This document shows, piece by piece, positions 56,395 to 64,000 of a stretch of 64,000 nt of DNA. The stretch comes from Porphyrobacter sp. (GTDB taxonomy: Bacteria; Pseudomonadota; Alphaproteobacteria; Sphingomonadales; Sphingomonadaceae): NCBI GenBank assembly GCA_027531395.1, contig JAPZRO010000006.1, forward strand, positions 248,001 through 312,000, given 5' to 3'. A model generated the notes under the pieces. That model saw nothing but the letters and a program-made list of their open reading frames with translations. It made no database searches and was not told the DNA's origin. Each line of letters opens with the position of its first letter. Positions within the stretch are counted from its first letter, which is position 1. A program made the position numbers and the translations under genes.

Positions 56395-57912
56395 ATGAGC
56401 GCCACGGGTGGCCTGCCGGCATCGCAGCGCGTGGTCGCCGCGATCGCGCTCGCCCTTGCCAATTTCATGGTCATTCTCGACCTGACCATCGCCAATGTCG
56501 CAGTGCCGCACATCGCCGCCAGCCTTGGCATCACTCTTGAGCAGGGCACCTGGATCATAACCTCCTACGCGGTGGCCGAAGCCATCTGCGTGCCCTTGAC
56601 CGGATGGGTGGCAGGGCGGTTCGGCTCGGTGCGCACGTTCATGGCGAGCATGGTCGGGTTCGGGATGTTCTCGCTCCTTTGCGGAACATCGGTCTCGCTC
56701 GAAATGCTCGTGATCTGCCGGATCGGGCAGGGCATCGTCGGTGCCTTCATGATGCCGCTGTCGCAGACGCTGCTCCTCAAGGTGTTCCCCTCGGACAAGC
56801 AGAACCAGGCAATGGGCCTGTGGGCGGTGACGACCTTGCTGGCCCCGGCGCTCGGCCCGATCTTCGGCGGCTATCTGACCGACAACTACAGCTGGCACTG
56901 GATCTTCCTGATCAACATTCCGATCGTGTTCCTGTGCCTGTTCGCCTGCTGGCGGCTCGCGCGTCCGCTTGAGACGGAGCGCCGCATTCTCCCCGTCGAT
57001 TTCATTGGTCTTGTGCTGCTTGTCTTGGCTGTCGGCTGCCTTCAGCTGGTGCTCGATCTGGGGCGGACGCACGACTGGTTCGGCGACCCCATGATCGTAG
57101 CGCTCACCGGTGTATCGGTTGTCGCCTTCCTGTTCTTCATTGTCTGGGAACTGACCGAGGATCACCCCATCGTCGATCTGCGCGTGTTGCGGCATCGCGG
57201 TCTCAGCATCAGCCTGCTTGCGCTGTTCATCAGCTTCAGCGCCTATTTCGCCGGCTTCATCATTGTACCGCAGTGGCAGCAGACCTCGCTCGGCTACACG
57301 GCAACGCAAGCGGGCCTGTCCTCCTCGTTCACAGCCATCGCCGCGCTTTTGACGGCACCCGTCGTCGCCATGCTGGCGCCGCGCTTTGATCCGCGCTTGC
57401 TGGCGTCTGGCGGGATCGCCTGGCTTTCGGCGCTCGCCCTCACCCGCACTTTCTGGACCACGGACTCCGATTTCTGGACCTTGACCATCCCCCAGTTCGT
57501 CCAAGGGCTCGGGATGACATTCTTCATGATCCCGTTGCTCGGCCTGACGCTGAACACCGTGGAAGAGCACGAGGTTGCCTCAGCCGCTGGCCTGCAAAGC
57601 TTCGTCCGCACGATCGCCACGGCCTTCGCAACCTCATTGTCACTCACCTACTGGGGCGACAGCCAGCGCGCCGCCCGCAACGACATCGTTGGCGTGCTCC
57701 AGCCCGAGGCCCTGCAGGCGCCATTGTCAGGCATGACCTTTTCCCCCGAGCAGTCCCGGATCATGCTGGCCAACATGGTCGAACTGGAAGCTACGACGCT
57801 TGCCATCATTCACGTCTTCTGGGCGACCTCCGCGATGCTTCTCATTGCCGCCGCATTGATCTGGCTGGCCCCGCGTCCCAAGAAATCGGGTGGAATGACA
57901 ATGGGGCACTGA
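56395..57912 (+). CDS. DHA2-family MFS drug exporter (EmrB-like)
   Basis: 505 aa inner-membrane proton-driven exporter, about 14 hydrophobic segments. DHA2 signatures include FMVILDLTIANVAVPHIA in helix 1, GTWIITSYAVAEAICVPLTG, WVAGRFG with motif A-like residues, GAFMMPLSQTLLL, and LAPALGPIFGGYLTDNYSWHWIF. With the preceding adaptor and outer-membrane channel it forms an EmrAB-TolC-like tripartite pump. Exported substrates cannot be predicted. Confidence 0.93.
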   Translation: MSATGGLPASQRVVAAIALALANFMVILDLTIANVAVPHIAASLGITLEQGTWIITSYAVAEAICVPLTGWVAGRFGSVRTFMASMVGFGMFSLLCGTSVSLEMLVICRIGQGIVGAFMMPLSQTLLLKVFPSDKQNQAMGLWAVTTLLAPALGPIFGGYLTDNYSWHWIFLINIPIVFLCLFACWRLARPLETERRILPVDFIGLVLLVLAVGCLQLVLDLGRTHDWFGDPMIVALTGVSVVAFLFFIVWELTEDHPIVDLRVLRHRGLSISLLALFISFSAYFAGFIIVPQWQQTSLGYTATQAGLSSSFTAIAALLTAPVVAMLAPRFDPRLLASGGIAWLSALALTRTFWTTDSDFWTLTIPQFVQGLGMTFFMIPLLGLTLNTVEEHEVASAAGLQSFVRTIATAFATSLSLTYWGDSQRAARNDIVGVLQPEALQAPLSGMTFSPEQSRIMLANMVELEATTLAIIHVFWATSAMLLIAAALIWLAPRPKKSGGMTMGH

Positions 57913-58247
57913 AGGTCCGAGAAACCACTCGAGGTCTCTCGGGAGCATTCTCTTAATCCCAGAATAGCAATGCTGGCGAACAACAACCGGTCCTCTGCGG
58001 CATCGGGAGACTTGATCGTCGCCTTCTGGCAGAAGTTGTCATTGACCAAATGGGTCGGGCAAGACCGGTAAGTCCCAGACTCCGTCTTGCCGGATTAAAG
58101 CAAAAACCTTCGCCGACGGTGTTGCAAGCCACGCCAGGCCAGGCAAAAGCGGCAAACTTTGCCCAGTGCGATCGTTCATCCTGGGCTGCCCAAGCTAGTC
58201 AAATCGACAATTGTGACCCGCTGTATCACTCCCCAATTCGTGCTTGG
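57913..58247. other. Non-coding stretch between the efflux operon and an oxidoreductase gene
   Basis: 335 bases. The downstream gene's frame stays open back to 58050, but the encoded sequence there has no likeness to the enzyme family, so it is treated as leader. No clear terminator, promoter or repeat was found. Confidence 0.4.
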
Positions 58248-59276
58248 TTGATTTTCGGGAGCAAGGTCATCGCGATTACAAACCTTAGAGTTTTCATCAA
58301 GCGACGCCCGCACGGAATGCCCGTCATCGAAGATTTCGGGATCGAAAGCATCGCCGTCGGCGACGTTGCTTCAGACTTTGTCGTCGTACAGGTCGATACA
58401 CTCTCAATTGACGCGTGGATCCGGACAACGCTGAGCGATGCCGGTATGCACGAAACCGCTGCACTTGGAGAGACCATCCCGGCGCTCGGGGTCGGGCAGG
58501 TCGTCGCGACCAACAGCGAGGATCTTGCGGTCGGCGACTGGGTCTATGGGCTTTTGTCCGCGCAAACCCATGCGCTGGTACCTGCCGCGGGGTTGCGCAA
58601 GCTGAACTTGCAGGAAGGCATCGCGCCCGGCGACTATGCGGGGCCGCTGAACGTCACGGGCGGCATTACGGCATGGGTTGGCCTAATCCGCGTGGCGCAG
58701 GTGCAAGCCGGTGATGTGGTCGTGGTGTCCGGCGCGGCCGGGGCCGTCGGGTCTGTCGTTGTGCAATTGGCCAAGGCGCGCGGGGCGCGGGTCATCGGGA
58801 TTGCCGGGGGTCCGGGGAAATGCTGCTACCTCCTCGATACCCTCGGGGCCGATGTCGCGATCGACTACAAGAACGCCGACATCGCGCAGCAATTGGCCAA
58901 GGCAGCCCCCGACGGGGTGGATGTGTTCTTCGACAATGTTGGCGGAGAAACGCTCGACATCGTGCTCGATAATCTGGCGCCGGCCGGTGCGCGCGTCGCG
59001 ATTTGCGGCGCGATTTCGCAATATCAGAACCTCGACGATGTGCGGGGGCCGAAATTGTATCTTCGCCTGGCAGAGCGCAATGCCATGATGAAGGGCTTTG
59101 TGGTCAGCCATTACGAGGCTGACTATCCGGCCGCACTTGAAGAGATATCGGCGCTGATGAAGGCTGGAAAGCTGACCTTGCCGGAGCATGTTGTCAGAGG
59201 GATTGACCATTTCCCGGACGCTTTGTTGATGCTGTTCGATGGCCGGCATCTGGGGAATCTGGTCGTCAGGCCGTGA
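58248..59276 (+). CDS. Zinc-independent MDR oxidoreductase (PTGR/curcumin reductase-like)
   Basis: About 342 aa NADP-dependent reductase of double bonds in enones. N-terminal family sequence appears as FIKRRPHGMPVIEDFGIESI, and the cofactor domain shows VVVSGAAGAVGSVVVQLAKARG, GIAGGPGKCCYL, ADVAIDYKN, DVFFDNVGGETLDIVL. No start codon with a good ribosome site fits: a TTG at 58248 matches the family length, while the first ATG (58318) would cut off conserved residues. The start is therefore uncertain. Otherwise complete. Confidence 0.8.
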   Translation: MIFGSKVIAITNLRVFIKRRPHGMPVIEDFGIESIAVGDVASDFVVVQVDTLSIDAWIRTTLSDAGMHETAALGETIPALGVGQVVATNSEDLAVGDWVYGLLSAQTHALVPAAGLRKLNLQEGIAPGDYAGPLNVTGGITAWVGLIRVAQVQAGDVVVVSGAAGAVGSVVVQLAKARGARVIGIAGGPGKCCYLLDTLGADVAIDYKNADIAQQLAKAAPDGVDVFFDNVGGETLDIVLDNLAPAGARVAICGAISQYQNLDDVRGPKLYLRLAERNAMMKGFVVSHYEADYPAALEEISALMKAGKLTLPEHVVRGIDHFPDALLMLFDGRHLGNLVVRP

Positions 59277-59372
59277 TGATGCTGGCGCGATCAGGGCGCG
59301 CGCAAGCATCATGCATCACGCCTCAGACGATTCTTTGTCCATGATGGACCACACAGCAAGGAGCGCACCCTT

Positions 59373-60296
59373 ATGACCATCCGCAAGGTCTGCGTGATCG
59401 GCGCGCCAGCCGATCAGGGGCAGCCGCTGGTCGCCGAACTGCTCGCGCATGGCTTTGCCGTTACCGCCGGGGTGCGGCGCAAGGATGCGATGGCTGGCAC
59501 CCCCTTCCCCGATCTGCCGACCGTGTTCGCCGACATCACCGATGCCGACGCGATGGCGCAGGCCTTTGCCGGGCAAGACGCGGCCGCCTTCCACTTGCCC
59601 TTCGAATTCGATCGCGACAAGGCCGCCCATTTCGGACGCCAGATCGCCGAGGGCGCGCGCCGGGCGGGGCTGAAGAAGATCATCTTCAACACCGCTTGCT
59701 TCGTCGCGGAGCACGATCTTGATCTGTCCGCCCATGATGGCCGCCGCGATATCGAGCGCGCGCTGGAGGAAACCGGGATCCCTTGCGTTTTCATCGAACC
59801 GACCGTGTTCATGGACAATCAGTATCGGATCTGGAACCGCCCGCTGATCATGCGCGAGGGCATCTTCGCCTATCCCGCCAAGCCCGATCTGCCGATCAAC
59901 TGGGTATGCCTTGAAGATGTCGCGCAGGCGATGCGCCTCGCGCTCCAGACCAGCGCTGCTGATGGCCACCACGTGCCGCTCGGCGGGCCCGAGGCGCTGG
60001 TCGGCGATCAGGTGGCTGCCAATCTTGCCGAGGCAATCGGCCGCGAGGTGCGCTTCGAAAGCCTTGCGCCCGAGGAATTCGCCGCCCGCATGAGCGCCAT
60101 GGTGACCGGATCGCGCGAGGTCACGCCGCTCAGCATCTACGACGGGATGGCGAAGTTCTACGCCTTCTATAACACGCAGGCAGCCTCACCGCTGATCGTC
60201 GACCCTCAAAAGGCGGCCGATTTGCTCGGCATGGAGCCGACGCGGCATCTCGACTGGGCACGCGCGAAGGACTGGTGCGCAGGCCTGCCGGGGTGA
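59373..60296 (+). CDS. NmrA-like NAD(P)-binding family protein
   Basis: 307 aa atypical SDR. The nucleotide motif is degenerate (CVIGAPADQGQPLVAELLAHG), then VFADITDADAMAQAFAGQDAA and KKIIFNTACFV, with no YxxxK catalytic motif at the expected place; the motif GIPCVFIEPTVFMDN is typical of NmrA and HSCARG-type proteins. It could be an oxidoreductase or a redox sensor. AAGGAG lies 10 bases before the ATG. It sits between the MDR reductase and a TetR regulator on the same strand. Confidence 0.78.
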   Translation: MTIRKVCVIGAPADQGQPLVAELLAHGFAVTAGVRRKDAMAGTPFPDLPTVFADITDADAMAQAFAGQDAAAFHLPFEFDRDKAAHFGRQIAEGARRAGLKKIIFNTACFVAEHDLDLSAHDGRRDIERALEETGIPCVFIEPTVFMDNQYRIWNRPLIMREGIFAYPAKPDLPINWVCLEDVAQAMRLALQTSAADGHHVPLGGPEALVGDQVAANLAEAIGREVRFESLAPEEFAARMSAMVTGSREVTPLSIYDGMAKFYAFYNTQAASPLIVDPQKAADLLGMEPTRHLDWARAKDWCAGLPG

Positions 60297-60350
60297 GGCG
60301 AGCCTTCGCGGCGATTGCCGCACTCGCCGGTGCGCTGTAATCGTCTGCCC

Positions 60351-60956
60351 ATGCCCAAGACCACCAGGCCCCGCGCCAAAGTCCGGCTGCTTCAGGCCGG
60401 CATCAAGGAATTCTCTGCGCATGGTTATCGCGGGGCCTCGCTGCGTGATATCGCCAAGCTGGCCGATACCAATGTCGCCGCGATCAAGTATCACTTCGGA
60501 TCGAAAGAGATATTCTGGAAAGAGGTGGTCTCGCACCTCTACCAATCGCTCGCCGCGACGATCCTCGACAATGACGGCCGCGATGAGGCGCCGAGCACGC
60601 GCGACCTGATCCGCAACTCGACGCGCGACTATATCGTCTTCTCCGCCAGAAACCCGGAGCTCTATCGGATCACGGTGCTCGAAATGATCGAGGGCGGGGA
60701 GCGGATGGAGTGGCTGGCCCGGCACCACTTGCGCGAATTCATGGAGCGGACGATGGCCTGGACCTCGATCGCGCAGGAAGGCGGCGTGTTCCCGCGTGAC
60801 GTTTCGCCGTTCAATCTTGTCTATATCATGATGGGCGCAATCCAGACCATTTTCATGATGGCCCCGCAGATCGAGCGCAGCTTCGGAGTGGATGTCTTTT
60901 CCGAAAAGCAAATCGAAAACCACGTCGACAGCATCCTACGACTTTTCGATATTTAA
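60351..60956 (+). CDS. TetR family transcriptional regulator
   Basis: 201 aa. The N-terminal helix-turn-helix is KVRLLQAGIKEFSAHGYRGASLRDIAKLADTN, cut here for display as KEFSAHGYRGASLRDIAK, with AAIKYHFGSKEIFWKEV completing it. The C-terminal ligand domain is helical with CerR-like features (ISRIV-type segment not clear). It starts at the first ATG with family sequence. It may regulate the preceding NmrA and MDR genes or the following TonB receptor. Confidence 0.88.
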   Translation: MPKTTRPRAKVRLLQAGIKEFSAHGYRGASLRDIAKLADTNVAAIKYHFGSKEIFWKEVVSHLYQSLAATILDNDGRDEAPSTRDLIRNSTRDYIVFSARNPELYRITVLEMIEGGERMEWLARHHLREFMERTMAWTSIAQEGGVFPRDVSPFNLVYIMMGAIQTIFMMAPQIERSFGVDVFSEKQIENHVDSILRLFDI

Positions 60957-61286
60957 TTGATATTTCGAAAGATTCCTTCGTAACTCCACTGCCGCCGGCG
61001 AACCTTTAAACGATCGTATCACTTTTGCGAGTATTGCTCGCCCCGGACCCGGTTCACCTTGGCTGACGATACGGCATCCATGCAGGTGCCGTGCACGAGA
61101 GGCTGAAGGCATGATGCACTTGCGGCGCAATCGAACCCGGCACGCGGATCATCGCGGCACGGCGTCAGCGCGCCCTCTCTCCCGCAGATCATCACGCCAG
61201 ACCCGATCCCGTCAGCACGCTGGCCCGCCGCAGTGGCCGGACGCTGGCTGTGTTTCTGCGCCGATCGCCAACAGGGGAGAGAACCG
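60957..61286 (+). other. Leader and gap before the TonB-dependent receptor
   Basis: 330 bases. Right at the tetR end there is an imperfect AT-rich inverted sequence (about 60944-60974) that could end its transcript. The frame of the receptor stays open back to 61233, but the signal peptide begins at 61287, so the extra codons are leader. No riboswitch motif was recognised. Confidence 0.4.
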
Positions 61287-63770
61287 ATGGCCAAGACTAC
61301 CGCAAACAAGTCGCGTTTCCTGACACGAGTCTCTGCCCGGGGGCTATGCGCAGCTGCGCTTGCCTTTGCGCCGGCGGTTGCCGCGCAGGACCAGACCGAA
61401 GACCCATCCAGCCCCGATGACACCGGGCGCGGTAACGAGATCATCGTGACCGCGCGCAGCCAGGGGGAAACGTTGCAAGAGGTGCCGGTGGCCGTTTCGG
61501 TCATCAACTCAGCCGCGCTCGAAACCGCCCGGATTGACGAGGCCGCCGACATCATCGGCCGCGTCCCGACCTTGAATGTGCAGATCGGCGGATCAGGCGC
61601 GAGCGCGCAAATCTCGCTACGCGGGGTGGGATCGAGCAATATCTCGAACGCCTTCGATTCCGCCGTTGCGCTCAATTATGACGGCGTGCTGGTCAGCACC
61701 CAGCGCCTGCTGCAATCGGCCTTCTTCGACGTGGCCCAGCTTGAGGTGCTGAAGGGGCCGCAATCGCTCTACTTCGGCAAGGCCGCTTCGGCCGGCGTGC
61801 TGTCGCTGCGGTCGGCCGAGCCTACCTCGACCTGGCAGGGCGCGGGGCGGGCCAGCTACGAATTCGAGGAAAACGGCTACACCGTCGGCGGGTTTGTCTC
61901 GGGGCCGTTGACCGAGACACTGGGCTTGCGGGTTGCGGGCGAGTATCAGGACATCACCCGCTACGTCCAGTTGCAGGACGATGTTCCCGCGCGCGATCCC
62001 AACAAGGGGCTCGACAACTTCATCGGGCGGCTCACGCTTGACTGGAAGCCGTCTTCGGCGTTTTCGGCCAATCTCAAGCTCGATTACAACCGCCAGCGCA
62101 GCGAAACGCTGCTGGGCTTCACCGACATCTTCTGCGGCGGCGACGGACTGCCCGACCCTTCGGTGCTGGCCGTGTTCGGCGTGTCCTTTGCTCCCACCCA
62201 CAATTGCAACATCAATGACAGCCGCTTTCCAACGCCCGATGGCAATGCTGCCATCAATGTGGTTCCGACCGGCACCGTCGGCGCAGACCGCGACGATATC
62301 TCGCAGGCGTTCAACGATACCGATATCTTCTTTGGCCGACTGACGCTGGATGCGCAGCTGAGCGACAACTTCAAGCTCACATCCATCACCGGCTATGTCG
62401 ATATGGACAATGAATACAACGATTCCTTCAATTCCACCGGGCGATTGCCGAACGGGGCGGCGGCCGGGCTGGTTGCGCCGTTCAGGAACACGCTGGAACA
62501 GTTCACGCAGGAAGTGCGGCTGATCAGCGAGTTCGACGGGCCGTTTAACTTCATGCTGGGCGCCTTCTATGAAGACCGCACATCCGGCCTCAGCACATCG
62601 CAGAACGCGTTCAATCCCTCGCTGGTGTTGGGGCCAGACCCGGTCACCGGCTTTACCTTCGACTGGTTCGCCGACCGACCGATCTCGGCCGAAGCGATCT
62701 CGCTGTTCGGCAGCGCGACGATTGATTTCAGCGATGCCTGGCAGCTGTCAGGCGGCCTGCGCTGGACCGACGAGACAAAGTCGACCGTCATCGCCTTTCC
62801 CTTTGTCCATAGCTTCATCACCACCGCTTTCGGCGCGGTGGCATCGGGGTTCGAGACCGATCCGGTGACCTTCAAAGACAGCAACATCTCGCCTGAAGTG
62901 GTGTTGCGCTACACCCCGAATGACGACATCAACATCTATGCGGCGTTCAAAACCGGCTTCAAATCGGGCGGAGTCGACAACAACTTGTTGCCGACTGGCA
63001 CGGTCGTGCCGGGTCTGGTCAGCGCCGATCCTGCGGTGAGAGAGGCCGCGGCTGATGCACTGCGGTTCGATTCCGAAACGTCGCTTGGCGGTGAAATCGG
63101 CTTCAAATCGCGGCTGGCCAACCGTTCGGTTACACTCAATGCCGTCGCCTATTATTACGTGTTCGACAATCTTCAGGTGCAGAACTTCGATCCGGCGATC
63201 TTCAACTTCGACACCACCAATGCCGGCGAGCTGACGACCAAGGGTATCGAGGTCGATTTTGCCTGGTCAACGCCAACCGATGGCCTGAGCTTTTCCGGCG
63301 GACTGGCGCTGCTCGATGCCGAGTTTACCGACACCTTCTTTGTGCCGGCATCAGGCGATGATCTGGAAGGCAGACGCCCGGCCCGCGCGCCCACCTTCTC
63401 GGGCAATATCGCGGTCGACTGGCAGATCCCGCTGTCATCCAGCCTTGATCTGGGTTTCAATAGCAATCTTGCCTACACCTCGTCCTACATCACCTCGAAC
63501 AGCACGCGCGAGACGTTCCGCGATGCGGTGCGCAACGCCAATGGTGCGCTGAATGGTCTGGTGCAGGGCGGGTTCGTGACGATTGACGGAACAGTCTCGA
63601 TTGGCGCGCCGGATAAGGGCTGGACGCTTTCGCTGATCGCACGCAACCTCACGGACAAGCAGTGGATCAACACCTCCGGCCCGGCGCCGTTCGTGGGTGG
63701 CGGCGATGATCAGGTGGTGACTCTCAACCGCGGTCGGCAGGTGTTTGTCGAAGTCGGCTTCAAGTTCTAG
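61287..63770 (+). CDS. TonB-dependent receptor
   Basis: 827 aa outer-membrane receptor. The ATG at 61287 follows AGGGGAGA by six bases; a signal peptide ends APAVAAQ. The TonB box region reads NEIIVTARSQGETLQEVPV, the plug contains VPTLNVQIGGSGASAQISLRG in parts and VAQLEVLKGPQSLYFGKAAS, and the barrel ends with a terminal Phe (VEVGFKF). It belongs to the large sphingomonad family that imports complex organic substrates rather than iron alone; the substrate cannot be told. A terminator follows 27 bases after the stop. Confidence 0.93.
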   Translation: MAKTTANKSRFLTRVSARGLCAAALAFAPAVAAQDQTEDPSSPDDTGRGNEIIVTARSQGETLQEVPVAVSVINSAALETARIDEAADIIGRVPTLNVQIGGSGASAQISLRGVGSSNISNAFDSAVALNYDGVLVSTQRLLQSAFFDVAQLEVLKGPQSLYFGKAASAGVLSLRSAEPTSTWQGAGRASYEFEENGYTVGGFVSGPLTETLGLRVAGEYQDITRYVQLQDDVPARDPNKGLDNFIGRLTLDWKPSSAFSANLKLDYNRQRSETLLGFTDIFCGGDGLPDPSVLAVFGVSFAPTHNCNINDSRFPTPDGNAAINVVPTGTVGADRDDISQAFNDTDIFFGRLTLDAQLSDNFKLTSITGYVDMDNEYNDSFNSTGRLPNGAAAGLVAPFRNTLEQFTQEVRLISEFDGPFNFMLGAFYEDRTSGLSTSQNAFNPSLVLGPDPVTGFTFDWFADRPISAEAISLFGSATIDFSDAWQLSGGLRWTDETKSTVIAFPFVHSFITTAFGAVASGFETDPVTFKDSNISPEVVLRYTPNDDINIYAAFKTGFKSGGVDNNLLPTGTVVPGLVSADPAVREAAADALRFDSETSLGGEIGFKSRLANRSVTLNAVAYYYVFDNLQVQNFDPAIFNFDTTNAGELTTKGIEVDFAWSTPTDGLSFSGGLALLDAEFTDTFFVPASGDDLEGRRPARAPTFSGNIAVDWQIPLSSSLDLGFNSNLAYTSSYITSNSTRETFRDAVRNANGALNGLVQGGFVTIDGTVSIGAPDKGWTLSLIARNLTDKQWINTSGPAPFVGGGDDQVVTLNRGRQVFVEVGFKF

Positions 63771-63796
63771 CCGTTCGACTCTGGCTGGAGCCTTGA

Positions 63797-63828
63797 GGGC
63801 GGGCGCGGTTCTCCGGTAGCGCCCGCCC
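63797..63828 (+). terminator. Hairpin terminator of the TonB receptor gene
   Basis: GGGCGGGCGC (63797-63806) and GCGCCCGCCC (63819-63828) form a perfect 10-bp stem with a 12-base loop, followed by GACTTCTCGTT. Confidence 0.75.
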
Positions 63829-63869
63829 GACTTCTCGTTCATGCCAATTGCTGCGCCAGGACGAAGCAC

Positions 63870-64000
63870 ATGATGCCTCAATCACGTCTTACCAAATGCG
63901 AACATGCGGGCAGCGCCGTTTCCAGCTCGGCACATCCGTCGCCGGTTGACCCGGCGCTGGCACAGCTGGACAAACGGATCGGCGGTTTGGTCGTCAACCG
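63870..64000 (+). CDS. Possible start of a further gene, cut by the window end
   Basis: An open frame begins with two consecutive ATG codons (63870 and 63873) about 12 bases after AGGA and runs to the end of the window without a stop. The visible 43 residues (with VDPALAQLDKRIGG near the end) do not identify a family. It could be chance coding. Confidence 0.35.
   Translation, partial: MMPQSRLTKCEHAGSAVSSSAHPSPVDPALAQLDKRIGGLVVN

Noticed and set aside
58050..58247. N-terminal 66-codon extension of the MDR reductase
   Set aside because: The encoded residues resemble no part of the family, and the length would exceed the usual 330-345 aa.

Overview
The window is a high-GC alphaproteobacterial chromosome, most likely from the Erythrobacteraceae (Erythrobacter/Porphyrobacter-like, Sphingomonadales). 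The grounds are the gene order and style of the division and cell wall cluster, the long acidic-linker FtsZ, the DUF2849-sulfite reductase-DUF934-cysH sulfur operon, and a fused propionyl-CoA synthase next to malonyl-CoA reductase, a pair known from Erythrobacter sp. NAP1. Assignment is by protein resemblance only.

1-14.5 kb is the dcw cluster on the + strand: murE (5' end missing), murF, mraY, murD, ftsW, murG, murC, murB, ddl, ftsQ, ftsA, ftsZ. Most stop and start codons overlap, so it reads as one long operon. The exception is a 134 bp gap before ftsZ that holds a perfect DnaA box. 14.6-25.5 kb holds housekeeping genes: a TPR/SPOR envelope protein, a YbjN-like protein, proC, a Bax-inhibitor-1 membrane protein, a proline-rich lipoprotein, tRNA-Ala(CGC), a cobalamin riboswitch driving a BtuB-like receptor, obgE, proB and an SDR enzyme.

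25.5-32.8 kb is on the - strand. It carries assimilatory sulfate reduction (cobA for siroheme, DUF2849, cysI, DUF934, cysH), a Cys/Met-metabolism PLP lyase overlapping a sulfurtransferase, and an unknown anchored protein. Then come queF and, in the gap before a convergent PAS-GGDEF-EAL-PilZ regulator, three 11-bp tandem repeats next to a canonical parS-like palindrome.

36.0-46.3 kb is a three-gene operon for the 3-hydroxypropionate route. AccA contributes to making malonyl-CoA, bifunctional malonyl-CoA reductase (1232 aa) makes 3-hydroxypropionate, and the tri-domain propionyl-CoA synthase (1830 aa) makes propionyl-CoA.

46.3-52.1 kb is an integrated element of lower GC. It has a 3' fragment of tRNA-Thr(TGT), a tyrosine integrase, an AlpA-type regulator, a primase-like protein, an SF3 helicase and small unknown proteins, with no structural phage genes. 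Right after the helicase lies a strictly symmetric nested inverted repeat (51041-51147) that may be the element's replication origin or a control site.

52.4-64.0 kb is accessory chromosome. A MarR regulator sits divergent to a hydrolase/NodT/EmrA/EmrB efflux operon, with a palindromic operator between them. After it come an MDR reductase, an NmrA-like protein, a TetR regulator, a TonB-dependent receptor and the start of one more possible gene.
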